In this document: piece after piece, positions 28,864 to 39,302 of the stretch
How the letters are laid out: the number at the start of each line of letters is the position of its first letter
Numbering within the stretch: position 1 is the first letter of the stretch
From: Vibrio metschnikovii CIP 69.14
Lineage (GTDB): Bacteria; Pseudomonadota; Gammaproteobacteria; Enterobacterales; Vibrionaceae
Length of the DNA: 64,000 nucleotides
Assembly: GCF_000176155.1 (NCBI RefSeq)
Contig: NZ_ACZO01000005.1
Location: 62,001-126,000, forward strand
Reading direction: 5' to 3'
Made by a program: the position numbers and the translations under genes
Notes under the pieces: generated by a model
Database searches by the model: none
Seen by the model: only the letters and a program-made list of their open reading frames with translations
What the model was told of the DNA's origin: nothing

Positions 28864-31071
28864 ATGGTTATGCGCCCCACTATTGCTCGTGTTGCTTTAC
28901 CGGTTCCTCTTGATAAATCCTTCGATTATTTGATTGCTGACGGTGTGTGTCCTGTGGTTGGCGGACGGGTTTCGGTTCCGTTTGGTCGCCAAACCTTAGT
29001 GGGGATTGTCATTGCTCTCGTGTCTGAATCCGATTTTCCTTTGCATCAATTGAAATCGCTGCATGCGGTATTAGATACACAGCCGTTATGGCCAGAAACA
29101 CTCTATGGGTTATTGCAGTGGTGCAGTCAATATTACCATTACCCTCTGGGAGAAACCCTAGCTAACGCGATGCCAAGTGCGTTGCGTAAAGGCAAAGCGG
29201 CGCAATTTGCGGTGACTAAGGAGTGGCGACTGACTGAGCAAGGGCGCAATCAACTACTCCAAGGCTTTGGTCGTGCCATCAAGCAGGCCAAGGTTATGCA
29301 GTTATTGCAAGCGGGGCCCGTTTCTCATCAGACCATGTTGGATGAAGCGGTATCAAGTAGCACGCTAAATACTCTGCTTGATAAGCAATGGATAGAGGTG
29401 CTTGAGCAAGCTCCGCAGATCGTACCTTGGCCTTCTGATGTTGAAGCTCGGGTTGATAAACCGAAATTAAACCCAGAGCAGGCGATTGCGATTGCGACGG
29501 TGAACAGTCAGCCGGGCTTTGGATGCTACTTGTTGCAAGGCGTCACGGGGTCAGGTAAGACCGAAGTGTACTTAAATTTGATCAAGCCTGTTTTGGAACA
29601 AGGCAAACAAGCCTTAGTGTTAGTGCCAGAAATTGGCTTGACGCCACAAACGATTCAACGTTTTCGTCAACGTTTTACCGTGCCCGTGGTCGTGATTCAC
29701 TCGGGATTAAATGACACGGAGCGTCTTAATGCTTGGTTAGCAGCACGGGATAAAGCGGCGGGGATTATTATTGGTACTCGTTCAGCTTTATTGACCCCTT
29801 TTGCTGATCTCGGGATTATTATTGTTGATGAAGAACATGATACTTCTTATAAGCAGCAAGATAGCTTGCGTTATCACGCGCGCGATGTTGCGGTCATGCG
29901 AGCCAATCTTGAGCAAGTGGCGATTGTCCTCGGCTCGGCAACTCCGGCTTTAGAAACGCTGCATAATGCGTTGAGCAGAAAATATTATCATTTGCAACTC
30001 ACCGAGCGAGCCGGGCACGCCGTACCCACGAAAAATCGAGTGCTGGATATTAAAGGTGAGTATTTAGAGAGCGGACTCTCTGCGCCGTTGATAGCCGAAA
30101 TGCGTCGTCATTTACAGCAAGGCAATCAAGTCTTGTTGTTTCTTAATCGACGTGGTTTTTCTCCCGCCTTGATGTGCCATGAATGTGGTTGGATTGCCGA
30201 TTGTCAGCGCTGTGATGCTTATTACACCTATCATCAACACAGTAACGAGGTCCGTTGTCATCATTGTGGCTCGCAACGTCCGGTGATTCAGCACTGTCAA
30301 AGTTGTGGCTCACATCAATTAGTGACCGTTGGCGTTGGGACTGAGCAACTTGAGCAGCAGCTTGCTCAGTTATTTTCTGATTATCGCACCATTCGTATTG
30401 ATCGAGACAGCACTAGGCGTAAAGGCAGTTTAGAAGCTGCGCTGACCGCCATCCACAATAATCAGTATCAAATTTTGATTGGTACGCAAATGTTGGCCAA
30501 AGGGCACCATTTTCCCAATGTAACCTTAGTCGCGCTGTTGGATGTGGATGGTTCTTTGTACAGCAGTGATTTTCGTGCCCCAGAGCGCTTGGCACAGTTA
30601 TTCATTCAAGTTGCTGGCCGCGCGGGAAGGGCAAGTAAGCCAGGGGAAGTGGTTTTGCAAACTCATCATCCTGAGCACAGCTTATTACAAGCGCTACTGC
30701 ATAAGGGATACGATCATTTTGCTCGAACCGCTCTGGCTGAGCGGCACGTCGCTCAACTTCCGCCCTACACCTATTTAACGCTGTTTCGCGCTGAAGCGAA
30801 TCAATCATCGGTGGTGGAAACCTTCTTAAGGCAAGTTCGGCAAACCTTACAAGTTCATCCGTTGTTTGATCAAGCCTGCGTGGTACTTGGGCCAACGCCA
30901 GCACCATTGGCTAAGCGAGCGGGTAAGCACCGTTGGCAACTGTTACTACAAACCCCTTCACGTAGCACGATGCAGGCGATATTAACCAGTTCAAAAACGG
31001 CTATTCAGTTGTTGCCTTTAGCCAATAAAGTGCGTTGGTCTTTGGATATTGAGCCGCAAGATTTGAGTTAA
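28864..31071 (+). CDS. priA: Primosomal helicase PriA
   Basis: 735-residue replication-restart helicase that recognises stalled forks and loads the replisome. It has an N-terminal DNA-binding region (VALPVPLDKSFDY), Walker A GVTGSGKTEV, Walker B DEEH, motif III GSATPALET, and a zinc-binding cysteine cluster (CHECGWIADCQRCD and later CHHCGS, CQSCGS). The C-terminal helicase motif QVAGRAGRA is intact. The start is ATG 28864 or the ATG two codons later; the ribosome site does not decide. Confidence 0.96.
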   Translation: MVMRPTIARVALPVPLDKSFDYLIADGVCPVVGGRVSVPFGRQTLVGIVIALVSESDFPLHQLKSLHAVLDTQPLWPETLYGLLQWCSQYYHYPLGETLANAMPSALRKGKAAQFAVTKEWRLTEQGRNQLLQGFGRAIKQAKVMQLLQAGPVSHQTMLDEAVSSSTLNTLLDKQWIEVLEQAPQIVPWPSDVEARVDKPKLNPEQAIAIATVNSQPGFGCYLLQGVTGSGKTEVYLNLIKPVLEQGKQALVLVPEIGLTPQTIQRFRQRFTVPVVVIHSGLNDTERLNAWLAARDKAAGIIIGTRSALLTPFADLGIIIVDEEHDTSYKQQDSLRYHARDVAVMRANLEQVAIVLGSATPALETLHNALSRKYYHLQLTERAGHAVPTKNRVLDIKGEYLESGLSAPLIAEMRRHLQQGNQVLLFLNRRGFSPALMCHECGWIADCQRCDAYYTYHQHSNEVRCHHCGSQRPVIQHCQSCGSHQLVTVGVGTEQLEQQLAQLFSDYRTIRIDRDSTRRKGSLEAALTAIHNNQYQILIGTQMLAKGHHFPNVTLVALLDVDGSLYSSDFRAPERLAQLFIQVAGRAGRASKPGEVVLQTHHPEHSLLQALLHKGYDHFARTALAERHVAQLPPYTYLTLFRAEANQSSVVETFLRQVRQTLQVHPLFDQACVVLGPTPAPLAKRAGKHRWQLLLQTPSRSTMQAILTSSKTAIQLLPLANKVRWSLDIEPQDLS

Positions 31072-31383
31072 ATCTCTCCCCTCACTCGCTTGATGCTTAT
31101 TGAAAGTAGGGCTGACTGAGCGCTGTTTTTTAGGGGTTCTAAATAGCAGTGAGTTTTATTTGCGCAACTAAAATCACTTGCTGTGATCGATGTCATATTT
31201 GTAATGCAAAAAATGTTACTTAAGCCGTAACTTTCTCTATGGAAAGAAATAAACTAGGGGCACTATACGTTCAGTGAATCGTTTTCGTCGACCATGTTAT
31301 GACTTTACGACGAAGGGAGTCGTTTTACCGACAACGTTTATTCGGCTTAGGTATTGAGAGAAAATAGAGAGGGTTAAAAATTT
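31072..31383. other. priA-cytR intergenic region
   Basis: 312 bp holding the cytR promoter region. A CRP-like site is listed separately. No terminator for priA was recognised. Confidence 0.4.
31180..31199. promoter_or_regulatory. CRP-like site upstream of cytR
   Basis: TGTGA-TCGATG-TCATA matches 9 of the 10 fixed CRP positions. It lies about 190 bp upstream of cytR. CytR is known to act together with CRP and to regulate itself. Confidence 0.55.
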
Positions 31384-32385
31384 ATGGCGACAATGAAGGA
31401 CGTTGCCCAGTTGGCAGGTGTCTCTACCGCGACGGTATCTCGTGCGTTGATGAATCCTGAGAAAGTATCGACCACCACTCGTAAACGAGTGGAAGAAGCG
31501 GTACTTGAAGCTGGCTACTCCCCCAACTCTTTAGCGCGAAATCTGCGCCGTAATGAATCAAAAACCATTGTGGTGATCGTGCCCGATATTTGTGACCCTT
31601 ATTACACCGAGATCATTCGTGGTATCGAAGATGTGGCGATGGAGCATGGGTATTTGGTGCTGCTGGGTGACAGTGGTCAACAAAAGAAGCGTGAAAGCTC
31701 GTTTGTGAACCTAGTCTTCACCAAGCAAGCCGACGGTATGTTATTGCTTGGTGCTGATCTGCCGTTTGATGTCAGTAAAGCGGAACAAAAAAATCTGCCA
31801 CCGATGGTGATGGCCTGTGAATATGCTCCAGAGTTAGAACTGCCGACGGTACATATTGATAACCTTACCTCAGCATTTGAGGCGGTGAATTACCTCACTC
31901 AGATGGGACATAAAAAAATTGCTCAAATCAGCGGGCCAGTAGGTGCTGTGTTGTGTGAATTTCGTCAGCAAGGTTACCAGCAAGCACTGCGTAGAGCTGG
32001 ATTGGTGAAAAACCCAACCTATACCGTTGTTGGTGACTTCTCTTTTGAATCCGGTGCTAAAGCGGTACGACAGTTATTAGCACTATCTGAGCCACCAAGT
32101 GCGATTTTTTGTCATAATGACGCGATGGCGATTGGGGCAATGCAAGAGGCGAAACGCTTAGGTTTACGAGTTCCGCAAGATTTATCCGTTGTGGGGTTTG
32201 ATGATATTCAGTTTGCTCAGTATTGCGATCCACCGTTAACGACGATTTGCCAGCCACGCTATGAAATTGGCCGACAAACGATGTTGATGATGCTTGAATT
32301 ACTGCGAGGTCGAGATGTTCAGGCCGGATCACGGTTGTTAGAAACTCATCTGGTAGTGAGATCCAGCGCCGCGCCGCCAAGGTAA
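31384..32385 (+). CDS. cytR: LacI-family regulator CytR
   Basis: 333-residue LacI-type repressor. The helix-turn-helix is MKDVAQLAGVSTATVSRAL, then the hinge helix SPNSLARNLR and a periplasmic-binding-protein-like effector domain. In known systems CytR represses nucleoside uptake and catabolism genes, is relieved by cytidine, and in V. cholerae also influences competence and adhesion. Identification rests on similarity and on the conserved priA-cytR-ftsN order. Confidence 0.93.
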   Translation: MATMKDVAQLAGVSTATVSRALMNPEKVSTTTRKRVEEAVLEAGYSPNSLARNLRRNESKTIVVIVPDICDPYYTEIIRGIEDVAMEHGYLVLLGDSGQQKKRESSFVNLVFTKQADGMLLLGADLPFDVSKAEQKNLPPMVMACEYAPELELPTVHIDNLTSAFEAVNYLTQMGHKKIAQISGPVGAVLCEFRQQGYQQALRRAGLVKNPTYTVVGDFSFESGAKAVRQLLALSEPPSAIFCHNDAMAIGAMQEAKRLGLRVPQDLSVVGFDDIQFAQYCDPPLTTICQPRYEIGRQTMLMMLELLRGRDVQAGSRLLETHLVVRSSAAPPR

Positions 32386-32505
32386 ATATTGCCCTGACTG
32401 AGCGGGTTTGCAGAAGATAACCAGCGTTGCTTACATATTGACGCTGTTATCCGACGGCAAACTCCTTTACCATGGAGCTACAATTGTCAGCGTTTGAATT
32501 GAATC

Positions 32506-33048
32506 GTGGCTAATAAAGATTATGTAAGAAGGGGTCGTAGTCCAAAGAAGCCGACCGCAAAAACAACAACGCGCCGAAAACCTTGGCGCAGTGGATTGAT
32601 CGCGTTAATCCTCCTCAGTGGGTTTGTTTATGGATTGTATTGGCTCAACCAGAAACCTGAGCCGCCTGCACCACCAGTCAAAACCGTTTCTCCGGTTAAA
32701 CCTGCGACGCCACCTGCGCGAGTGATCCCGCCACCACCGACGGAAAAGTGGGACTATGTGCAGAGTCTGCCTCAGCGTGAAATTGAAGTCACCGCTAAAG
32801 AGCAGCAACTGTCGGAGATCCCGTACATCATGCAGTGTGGGGCATTTAAAACCTTGCAACAAGCGGAAGCGCGTAAGGTCGAGATTGCTTTTCAAGGGCT
32901 GAAGAGCAACATCCGCAAAACTGAAAATAGCAGTTGGTTTCGAGTGGTGTTAGGACCATATCCATTAAAACGAGATGCTGAGCGAGATCGCCACCGTTTA
33001 CAACGCGCTAAAATTGAGCCTTGTGCGATATGGAAAGAATCACAATAA
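32506..33048 (+). CDS. ftsN: Cell division protein FtsN
   Basis: 180-residue division activator. It has a short basic cytoplasmic tail (RRGRSPKKP), one membrane helix at about 30-47, a proline-rich periplasmic linker, and a C-terminal SPOR domain from about residue 103 (IPYIMQCGAF ... WFRVVLGPY) that binds denuded septal peptidoglycan. It is shorter than E. coli FtsN because the linker is reduced. GTG start at 32506 with only a weak ribosome site. Precedes hslVU. Confidence 0.92.
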   Translation: MANKDYVRRGRSPKKPTAKTTTRRKPWRSGLIALILLSGFVYGLYWLNQKPEPPAPPVKTVSPVKPATPPARVIPPPPTEKWDYVQSLPQREIEVTAKEQQLSEIPYIMQCGAFKTLQQAEARKVEIAFQGLKSNIRKTENSSWFRVVLGPYPLKRDAERDRHRLQRAKIEPCAIWKESQ

Positions 33049-33112
33049 ACAGAATTTAGGCGATTCAACCTTTCAAGATGGCTAACGAGTCACTTTCTCT
33101 CGCTCTTCTTCG

Positions 33113-33147
33113 TAAGAGGAGAGAAAACGGCCGCGTTGGCCTTTTTT
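33113..33147 (+). terminator. Possible terminator after ftsN
   Basis: GGCC-GCGTT-GGCC followed by TTTTTT. The stem is short, with additional weak pairing of flanking A and T. Confidence 0.45.
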
Positions 33148-33168
33148 CTGCATTCCGTTTCTCCTTAC

Positions 33169-33197
33169 CTTGAAATCGTTTTTCCGCATCCTCATAT
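33169..33197 (+). promoter_or_regulatory. Sigma-32-type promoter of hslVU
   Basis: CTTGAAA (33169-33175), 14-nt spacer, then CCTCATAT (33190-33197). This is close to the heat-shock consensus CTTGAAA-N13-17-CCCCATNT. It lies 40 nt before the hslV start. Confidence 0.8.
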
Positions 33198-33236
33198 ACC
33201 TTAAACACCCTAGTGAAATAATAAAGAGGTCCTCAC

Positions 33237-33791
33237 GTGACTACCATTGTATCTGTACGTCGTGATAATAAAGTTGTGATTGCCGGAGACGGCCAAGTCT
33301 CGCTTGGCAATACCGTAATGAAGGGTAATGCGCGCAAGGTTCGTCGTTTATACAACAATAAAGTTCTGGCCGGATTCGCTGGTGGTACCGCAGATGCCTT
33401 CACGCTATTCGAGCGTTTTGAAAGTAAGTTGCAAATGCACCAAGGTCATTTGACCAAAGCAGCGGTTGAGCTTGCGAAAGATTGGCGTAGTGATCGTGCT
33501 TTGCGTCGTTTGGAAGCGATTTTAGCGGTTGCTGATGAAACCACATCGTTGATCATTACTGGTAATGGCGATGTGGTGCAGCCAGAACACGATCTGATTG
33601 CGATTGGTTCTGGTGGTAATTATGCTCAAGCCGCAGCACTCGCGTTGTTGGAAAACACTCAATTAGACGCGCGTGAAATTGCTGAAAAAGCGTTAAATAT
33701 TGCTGGCAATATTTGTGTATTTACCAACCACCATCACACCATTGAAGAACTAGAAATACCAGCCGCATTATTGCCTGAAAAGAACGCATAA
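33237..33791 (+). CDS. hslV: ATP-dependent protease subunit HslV
   Basis: 184-residue N-terminal-nucleophile peptidase with the catalytic Thr2 exposed after Met removal (MTTIVSVRR). Proteasome beta-like fold with [14 protein letters not shown] and [11 protein letters not shown]. Forms a double hexamer capped by HslU that degrades unfolded and regulatory proteins. GTG start at 33237 with AGAGG upstream. In operon with hslU, 38 nt apart, behind a heat-shock promoter. Confidence 0.97.
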   Translation: MTTIVSVRRDNKVVIAGDGQVSLGNTVMKGNARKVRRLYNNKVLAGFAGGTADAFTLFERFESKLQMHQGHLTKAAVELAKDWRSDRALRRLEAILAVADETTSLIITGNGDVVQPEHDLIAIGSGGNYAQAAALALLENTQLDAREIAEKALNIAGNICVFTNHHHTIEELEIPAALLPEKNA

Positions 33792-33829
33792 TCTGGTGTG
33801 AACTCTGTACTGAATGTAAGGAATTGATG

Positions 33830-35161
33830 ATGTCTGAAATGACGCCTCGTGAAATTGTTCACGAACTAAACCGCCATATTATCGGTCAAGAGAAAGCCAA
33901 ACGTGCTGTAGCGATTGCATTACGTAACCGCTGGCGCCGTATGCAACTTGAAGAAAGTTTACGGGTCGAAGTGACACCGAAAAACATTCTGATGATCGGC
34001 CCAACAGGGGTGGGTAAAACAGAAATTGCTCGCCGCTTAGCTAAGCTAGCCAATGCACCGTTTATCAAAGTAGAAGCGACGAAATTTACCGAAGTGGGTT
34101 ATGTCGGTAAAGAAGTCGAAAGTATTATCCGTGATTTGACCGATGTTGCGGTTAAATTAACCCATCAACAGGCGATGGAAAAGGTTAAGTTTCGCGCTGA
34201 AGAATTGGCCGAAGAAAGGGTACTTGACGCCCTTTTGCCTCCTGCGCGCGATGCGTGGGGAGAGTCAGAAAAAACCGAGCAGTCATCGACCACTCGCCAA
34301 GTGTTTCGTAAAAAACTTCGTGAAGGCCAGTTAGACGACAAAGAGATTGAAATTAACGTTGCCGTACCACAAATGGGCGTTGAAATTATGGCTCCTCCAG
34401 GTATGGAAGAGATGACCAATCAACTGCAAGGGTTGTTTCAAAATCTCGCAGGTGATACCAAGAAAAAGCGTAAACTGAAAATCAAAGAGGCGTTAAAAGC
34501 CTTGGTTGAAGAAGAAGCAGCGAAACTGGTTAACCAAGAAGAGTTAAAAGAGCAAGCTATTTACAACGTTGAGAACAACGGCATCGTGTTTATCGATGAA
34601 ATTGATAAAATTTGTAAGCGCGGTGAAAGCTCTGGCCCTGATGTGTCTCGTGAAGGGGTACAGCGTGATTTATTACCACTGATTGAAGGAAGTACCGTTT
34701 CAACTAAGCACGGTATGGTAAGAACCGATCATATTCTGTTTATCGCTTCGGGTGCCTTCCAAGTGGCTAAACCTTCGGATTTAATTCCAGAGCTGCAAGG
34801 TCGTTTACCGATTCGTGTTGAGTTAGAAGCGTTATCGAGTCATGATTTCAAACGTATTCTTACCGAACCGAAAGCGTCTTTAACTGAGCAATATATCGCA
34901 TTGATGAAGACTGAACAGGTCGATATCAGCTTTACTGAAGATGGCATTAAACAAATTGCCGAAGCCGCGTGGCAAGTCAATGAAAGCACAGAAAATATTG
35001 GTGCACGACGTTTGCATACGGTGATGGAGCGTTTGATGGATGAGATCTCTTATGAAGCGACAGAGCGTCCGGGTAGTCAAATGGTGATTGATGGTGACTA
35101 CGTGCATGACCGCCTTAGTGAATTGGTGGAAGACGAGGATCTTAGCCGCTTTATCTTATAA
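33830..35161 (+). CDS. hslU: HslU unfoldase ATPase
   Basis: 443-residue AAA+ ATPase of the HslVU protease. Walker A is GPTGVGKTE and Walker B FIDEIDK. The helical I domain lies between them, and sensor-2 region [10 protein letters not shown] follows. The C-terminus DEDLSRFIL is the tail that inserts into HslV to activate it. The start is ATG 33830 ([10 protein letters not shown]) with AAGGA 7 nt upstream. Confidence 0.97.
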   Translation: MSEMTPREIVHELNRHIIGQEKAKRAVAIALRNRWRRMQLEESLRVEVTPKNILMIGPTGVGKTEIARRLAKLANAPFIKVEATKFTEVGYVGKEVESIIRDLTDVAVKLTHQQAMEKVKFRAEELAEERVLDALLPPARDAWGESEKTEQSSTTRQVFRKKLREGQLDDKEIEINVAVPQMGVEIMAPPGMEEMTNQLQGLFQNLAGDTKKKRKLKIKEALKALVEEEAAKLVNQEELKEQAIYNVENNGIVFIDEIDKICKRGESSGPDVSREGVQRDLLPLIEGSTVSTKHGMVRTDHILFIASGAFQVAKPSDLIPELQGRLPIRVELEALSSHDFKRILTEPKASLTEQYIALMKTEQVDISFTEDGIKQIAEAAWQVNESTENIGARRLHTVMERLMDEISYEATERPGSQMVIDGDYVHDRLSELVEDEDLSRFIL

Positions 35162-35167
35162 ATTACT

Positions 35168-35194
35168 AGCCCACCGCACTGGTGGGCTTTTTTA
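35168..35194 (+). terminator. Terminator after hslU
   Basis: Stem AGCCCACC / GGTGGGCT, 5-nt loop, then TTTTTT, 6 nt after the stop codon. Confidence 0.92.
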
Positions 35195-35247
35195 TCGCTC
35201 TCGTTTGCGCGTATACTCAGCGCACGGTTTTGTCATTGCTATTTATT

Positions 35248-36165
35248 ATGAATAACTCTTTATGTATTTGGGTTGATGCGGCGCGGCCGAAAACTCTTCC
35301 TCTCGCTTTGGTCTCTATTCTTACGGGTAGTGTACTGGCGTTTTCTGTCGGTTCGTGGTCTTGGCCTGTTACCGGTTTAGCGTTACTGACCGCAACCTTA
35401 TTGCAAATTCTCTCCAATTTAGCCAATGACTACGGTGATGCGCTAAAAGGAACGGATAACGAACAGCGTCTTGGACCGATGCGGGCGATTCAATCTGGCG
35501 CGGTTTCATTAGCCGATATGAAGCAGGCGATGATCATCAACGTGCTATTAACGATCGTCTCTGGATTAGCCTTGGTTTTTTATGCGTTAGACAGTGCCCA
35601 AAGTATCGCTGCCTTTTTAGCTCTGGGTGTATTAGCCATTTTAGCCGCGATTGCTTACACCGTTGGTAATAAACCTTATGGCTACGTCGGTTTAGGGGAT
35701 GTATCCGTTTTCATCTTTTTTGGTTTACTCGGTGTCTCCGGCAGTTATTTTTTACATACGGGGCAGATCGAATGGCGGTTGTTATTGCCCTCTGTTGGTT
35801 GTGGGTTATTAGCGGTATCGGTGCTCAATATTAATAATATGCGAGATATTGAAAACGATGCCTTATGTGGTAAACGTACGGTAGTGGTACGTTTAGGGCA
35901 GCAGCGTGCCAAGGTGTATCATCTGTTGTTATTAGCCGGAGCCCTATGCGCCTTTGCCAGCTACTTATTGATTCAAGACCGCTCAGCTTGGCTTAGTGCT
36001 CCTTTTTTGTTCAGCCTGATGGTATTGATTAATCATGGGCGAGCCGTGTATCGAACTTCGCAACCGGTACAGATGGCGCCTTTGTTACCCAATGCAGTCA
36101 AATGCGCTTTAGTTACCAATGTATTGTTTATTTCGGTCGTCATCGCTCAAACAATCCTACGTTAA
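35248..36165 (+). CDS. menA: 1,4-dihydroxy-2-naphthoate prenyltransferase MenA
   Basis: 305-residue polytopic UbiA-family enzyme attaching the prenyl chain in menaquinone synthesis. The aspartate-rich site NDYGDALKGTDNEQRLGP is clear, with about eight hydrophobic segments and a second Asp motif in NNMRDIENDALCGKRT. The start is ATG 35248 by family length. Menaquinone is the electron donor for the fumarate reductase encoded at 49-52 kb. Confidence 0.95.
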   Translation: MNNSLCIWVDAARPKTLPLALVSILTGSVLAFSVGSWSWPVTGLALLTATLLQILSNLANDYGDALKGTDNEQRLGPMRAIQSGAVSLADMKQAMIINVLLTIVSGLALVFYALDSAQSIAAFLALGVLAILAAIAYTVGNKPYGYVGLGDVSVFIFFGLLGVSGSYFLHTGQIEWRLLLPSVGCGLLAVSVLNINNMRDIENDALCGKRTVVVRLGQQRAKVYHLLLLAGALCAFASYLLIQDRSAWLSAPFLFSLMVLINHGRAVYRTSQPVQMAPLLPNAVKCALVTNVLFISVVIAQTILR

Positions 36166-36240
36166 TTTGCGTTCTGTCATTGCATTGACTTACTGACACT
36201 ATATACTCGTGGGATAATGGTTCGTTAAGAGAGTAAAGCT

Positions 36241-36759
36241 ATGGAATACAACACCTCTGCGCTGTGCGATATCTATCTCGAGCAAGTCGATGTACTAGAA
36301 CCGATGTTCAGTAACTTTGGAGGCCGTGCATCCTTTGCTGGTCAAGTGACGACCATTAAATGTTTCGAAGATAATGGGTTGATTCGCGAAGTTCTTGAGC
36401 AAGACGGAGTTGGCCGTGTGCTGTTGATCGATGGTGGTGGTTCGTTACGTCGCGCATTGATTGATGCCGAGCTCGCTGCGATTGCTGAAGAAAACGAGTG
36501 GGAAGGCATTGTCGTTTATGGCTGCGTTCGAGAAGTCGATGAACTGGAAGAGATGAGCGTGGGTATTCAAGCGCTGGCTTCTATTCCTGTTGGCGCAGTG
36601 TCACTGGGTATCGGTGAAATTGATGTTGCGGTGAACTTTGGTGGGGTGACCTTCCTACCTGAAGATTATCTCTACGCCGATAACACAGGGGTGATTTTAT
36701 CACCTGAGCCGTTAAACGTCGATTTAGACGTTGAAGACGACGAGCCCGAAGAGATCTAA
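36241..36759 (+). CDS. rraA: RNase E inhibitor RraA
   Basis: 172-residue RraA, which binds RNase E and reduces its activity. Features are [13 protein letters not shown] at the N-terminus, the central [14 protein letters not shown] and GCVREVDEL, and an acidic C-terminal tail. Follows menA as in enterobacteria. Confidence 0.96.
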   Translation: MEYNTSALCDIYLEQVDVLEPMFSNFGGRASFAGQVTTIKCFEDNGLIREVLEQDGVGRVLLIDGGGSLRRALIDAELAAIAEENEWEGIVVYGCVREVDELEEMSVGIQALASIPVGAVSLGIGEIDVAVNFGGVTFLPEDYLYADNTGVILSPEPLNVDLDVEDDEPEEI

Positions 36760-36790
36760 TCTTCGCGCGCGATTAGATAATCTTAAGCAG

Positions 36791-36818
36791 AACCGAAGTC
36801 GAAAAGCTTCGGTTTTTT
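36791..36818 (+). terminator. Terminator after rraA
   Basis: Stem AACCGAAG / CTTCGGTT with an 8-nt loop followed by TTTT. Confidence 0.85.
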
Positions 36819-36843
36819 GTTGCCATAAAACTTGTCTTAATAT

Positions 36844-38187
36844 CTAGTTTGTCATCGACAGTATTCGTTGACGTAGCCGTAACGCATATAGGTAGCCAAG
36901 CAAACCGCCCATAATATTGCCTAAAGCGATGCCGATAAATAATCCGATCACACCATACCAATACGCCCCAAGCCAAGCCGCAGGTAAAGTAAAGATGAAA
37001 AGACGCATTACGCTCCATTGAAATGCTTTTAGCGGTTGATGAAGGGCGTTCAACGCCGAAACCAACATCATCACGATACCTTGAAAGCCATAACTGATAG
37101 GGACAATCAGTAAGTAGTACCACAGTAAGTCACGCACGCTTTGCTCTTGTGAAAACAACGCCGCCAGAGGAATGCTCAGTGGCACCATCATGATAAAAAT
37201 CAAGAACTGAAAAACCACGGCAAAACGTAGGCCAACAAATAACCCTTCAAAGCTGCGCTGTGGATTATCGGCCCCTAAGTTTTGTGCCATGAATGGCGTT
37301 AAGGCAGAAGTGAGCGACATTAATACCAAGATTAAAATCGATTCAATACGCTGCGCGGCACCATAAGCCGCGACGGCTGCGGTGCCATGTTGGGAAAGCA
37401 TGATCATTAACACGGCACCACATAATGGATTCATCGCACTCGATAGTGCAGCCGGGGTGCCAATGGTTAAAATTTGTCGCCAGTCACTATTAAGCATTTT
37501 CAAATTAGCTCGAGCAAGCAGTTTGTCACGTCGAGCCAAAATATACAGTGAGCCGATTAGCGCACCGAGCCAAGAGCAGGCGCTGGCAATCGCTGCTCCT
37601 TGTATGCCTAATTCTGGAAACGGACCATAACCAAAAATCAGTAGTGGATCGAGTACGCCGTTGATGATCCCTGCCAGTAACATGATTTTAGCTGGGGTCT
37701 TGGTATCTCCTGTGGCACGAATCGCGCTATTGCCTGCCATGGGGATCACCAGTAGAGGAATGGTCAGATACCAAATTTGCATATACTGGTTAATCAGGGG
37801 GAGGAGTTCAGCTTGTGCGCCGAGTAAACGAAATAGTGGGTCGATAGTAAGAACACCAATGAAGGAGGCGCACAGTACCAGGACCACGGCCAATAACAAA
37901 CCATGGCTAGTCAGGCGCGCCGCTTGCTTGGTTTCTCCTTGACCTAATAAGCGGCCAATACAGGTAGAGAGTCCAACGCCAATACCCATGGTGATGCAGT
38001 TGACGGCGAAGGTGACCGGAAAGGTGTAGCTGATGGCGGCTAGCGCTTGGGTGCCGAGCAACGAAATAAAAAACGTATCCACTAAGTTAAACAGTAAGAT
38101 AGCGATCATCCCTACCGTCATCGGCAGTGTCATTTGGCGCAGTACTTGGGGGATCGGTGCGGACAACAGGCCGTGTTTATCGTGCAT
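36844..38187 (-). CDS. MATE-family efflux transporter
   Basis: 447-residue polytopic protein with 12 predicted membrane segments in two related halves, typical of multidrug and toxic compound extrusion exporters. Family features: VDTFFISLLGTQALAAISYTFP, AIRATGDTKTPA and the second-half AAYGAAQRIESI. Substrates cannot be read from sequence; Na+ or H+ driven export of cationic compounds is the family role. Single gene convergent with rraA. Confidence 0.9.
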   Translation of the reverse strand: MHDKHGLLSAPIPQVLRQMTLPMTVGMIAILLFNLVDTFFISLLGTQALAAISYTFPVTFAVNCITMGIGVGLSTCIGRLLGQGETKQAARLTSHGLLLAVVLVLCASFIGVLTIDPLFRLLGAQAELLPLINQYMQIWYLTIPLLVIPMAGNSAIRATGDTKTPAKIMLLAGIINGVLDPLLIFGYGPFPELGIQGAAIASACSWLGALIGSLYILARRDKLLARANLKMLNSDWRQILTIGTPAALSSAMNPLCGAVLMIMLSQHGTAAVAAYGAAQRIESILILVLMSLTSALTPFMAQNLGADNPQRSFEGLFVGLRFAVVFQFLIFIMMVPLSIPLAALFSQEQSVRDLLWYYLLIVPISYGFQGIVMMLVSALNALHQPLKAFQWSVMRLFIFTLPAAWLGAYWYGVIGLFIGIALGNIMGGLLGYLYALRLRQRILSMTN

Positions 38188-38273
38188 GGTGAATCAGCGA
38201 ATAGAAAGTGCAAGATGGGCTAGGATACTCTATATCAGGATCAGGTACTAGCGATGAACTTGGCGATAAAAAT

Positions 38274-38294
38274 AAGGCCAGCATGGCTGGCCTT
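38274..38294 (-). terminator. Terminator after tpiA
   Basis: Stem AAGGCCAGC / GCTGGCCTT, 3-nt loop, then TATTTTTAT on the minus strand. Confidence 0.85.
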
Positions 38295-38315
38295 TAGCTA
38301 ACCTATTGATAATGA

Positions 38316-39089
38316 TTAAGCATTTTTCATTTTAGCGGCTGCTTTCGCGATTGCAGCAAAGCTCTTCGCATCCAGTGCAGCACCGCCAACTAAAGCGCCA
38401 TCAATGTCTGGTTGTGAGAAGTAAGCTTCTGCATTTTCTGCTTTCACTGAGCCACCGTATTGAATGATCACTTGCTCGGCAACGGCAGGGCTTTTCGCGG
38501 CGATGTGAGCACGAATAGAAGCATGGATACGCTGTGCGTCATCCGCTGTTGCTGCTTTACCAGTACCGATTGCCCAGATGGGCTCATAAGCGATGATCGC
38601 ATCGTTTAGTGCTTCTACGCCGTAAGCATTGATCACGGCATCAATTTGGCGCGCACAAACCGCTTCGGTTTCGCCCGCTTCATTTTGTGCTTCTGATTCA
38701 CCGATACAGAACACTGGTGTTAGACCGTTCTCTTTTAAGAATGCAAATTTCTTAGCGACAAATTCGTCAGATTCATGATGGTATTGACGACGCTCAGAGT
38801 GACCAATGATGATGTGGGTTGCGCCGAAGTCTTTTAACATCGCTGGAGACATATCACCGGTAAAAGCACCACTGTTATTCAGGTCGGTATTTTGTGCACC
38901 AAGAATGATTTTGTTGCCACCTTGTTTGATTAAACGCTCAGCAAGATCGAGGTATAGCGCTGGTGGAGCGACAGCAACGTCGACACCGTTTACACCTTCT
39001 AGCTCAGCATTCAGGCCATTCAGTAGCTCAGTCACCATAGTTTTGCTACCGTTAAGTTTCCAGTTACCCATCACAACAGGACGACGCAT
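38316..39089 (-). CDS. tpiA: Triosephosphate isomerase
   Basis: 257-residue TIM barrel interconverting dihydroxyacetone phosphate and glyceraldehyde-3-phosphate. Catalytic residues are K11 (GNWKLNG), H97 (IIGHSERR) and E169 ([11 protein letters not shown]). Complete and of normal length. Single gene. Confidence 0.98.
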   Translation of the reverse strand: MRRPVVMGNWKLNGSKTMVTELLNGLNAELEGVNGVDVAVAPPALYLDLAERLIKQGGNKIILGAQNTDLNNSGAFTGDMSPAMLKDFGATHIIIGHSERRQYHHESDEFVAKKFAFLKENGLTPVFCIGESEAQNEAGETEAVCARQIDAVINAYGVEALNDAIIAYEPIWAIGTGKAATADDAQRIHASIRAHIAAKSPAVAEQVIIQYGGSVKAENAEAYFSQPDIDGALVGGAALDAKSFAAIAKAAAKMKNA

Positions 39090-39302
39090 AGGAATATCTC
39101 CAATTTAATTGATAAAAAAAGAACGACTGGCAAAGAATATAACAGATAAAAGCGCGTAGATCATGATTAGGGTCATGACTTTCTTGGATCCTCTTTTCTG
39201 TCTTGCCCATAGTGCGTTAAGCTGACGAGAGTCGATATTAAGGGTAATGATTTTTGCTATCGTGGCAAATGAGTCATCGAGAGTGATAAACAGGGAGTTT
39301 TC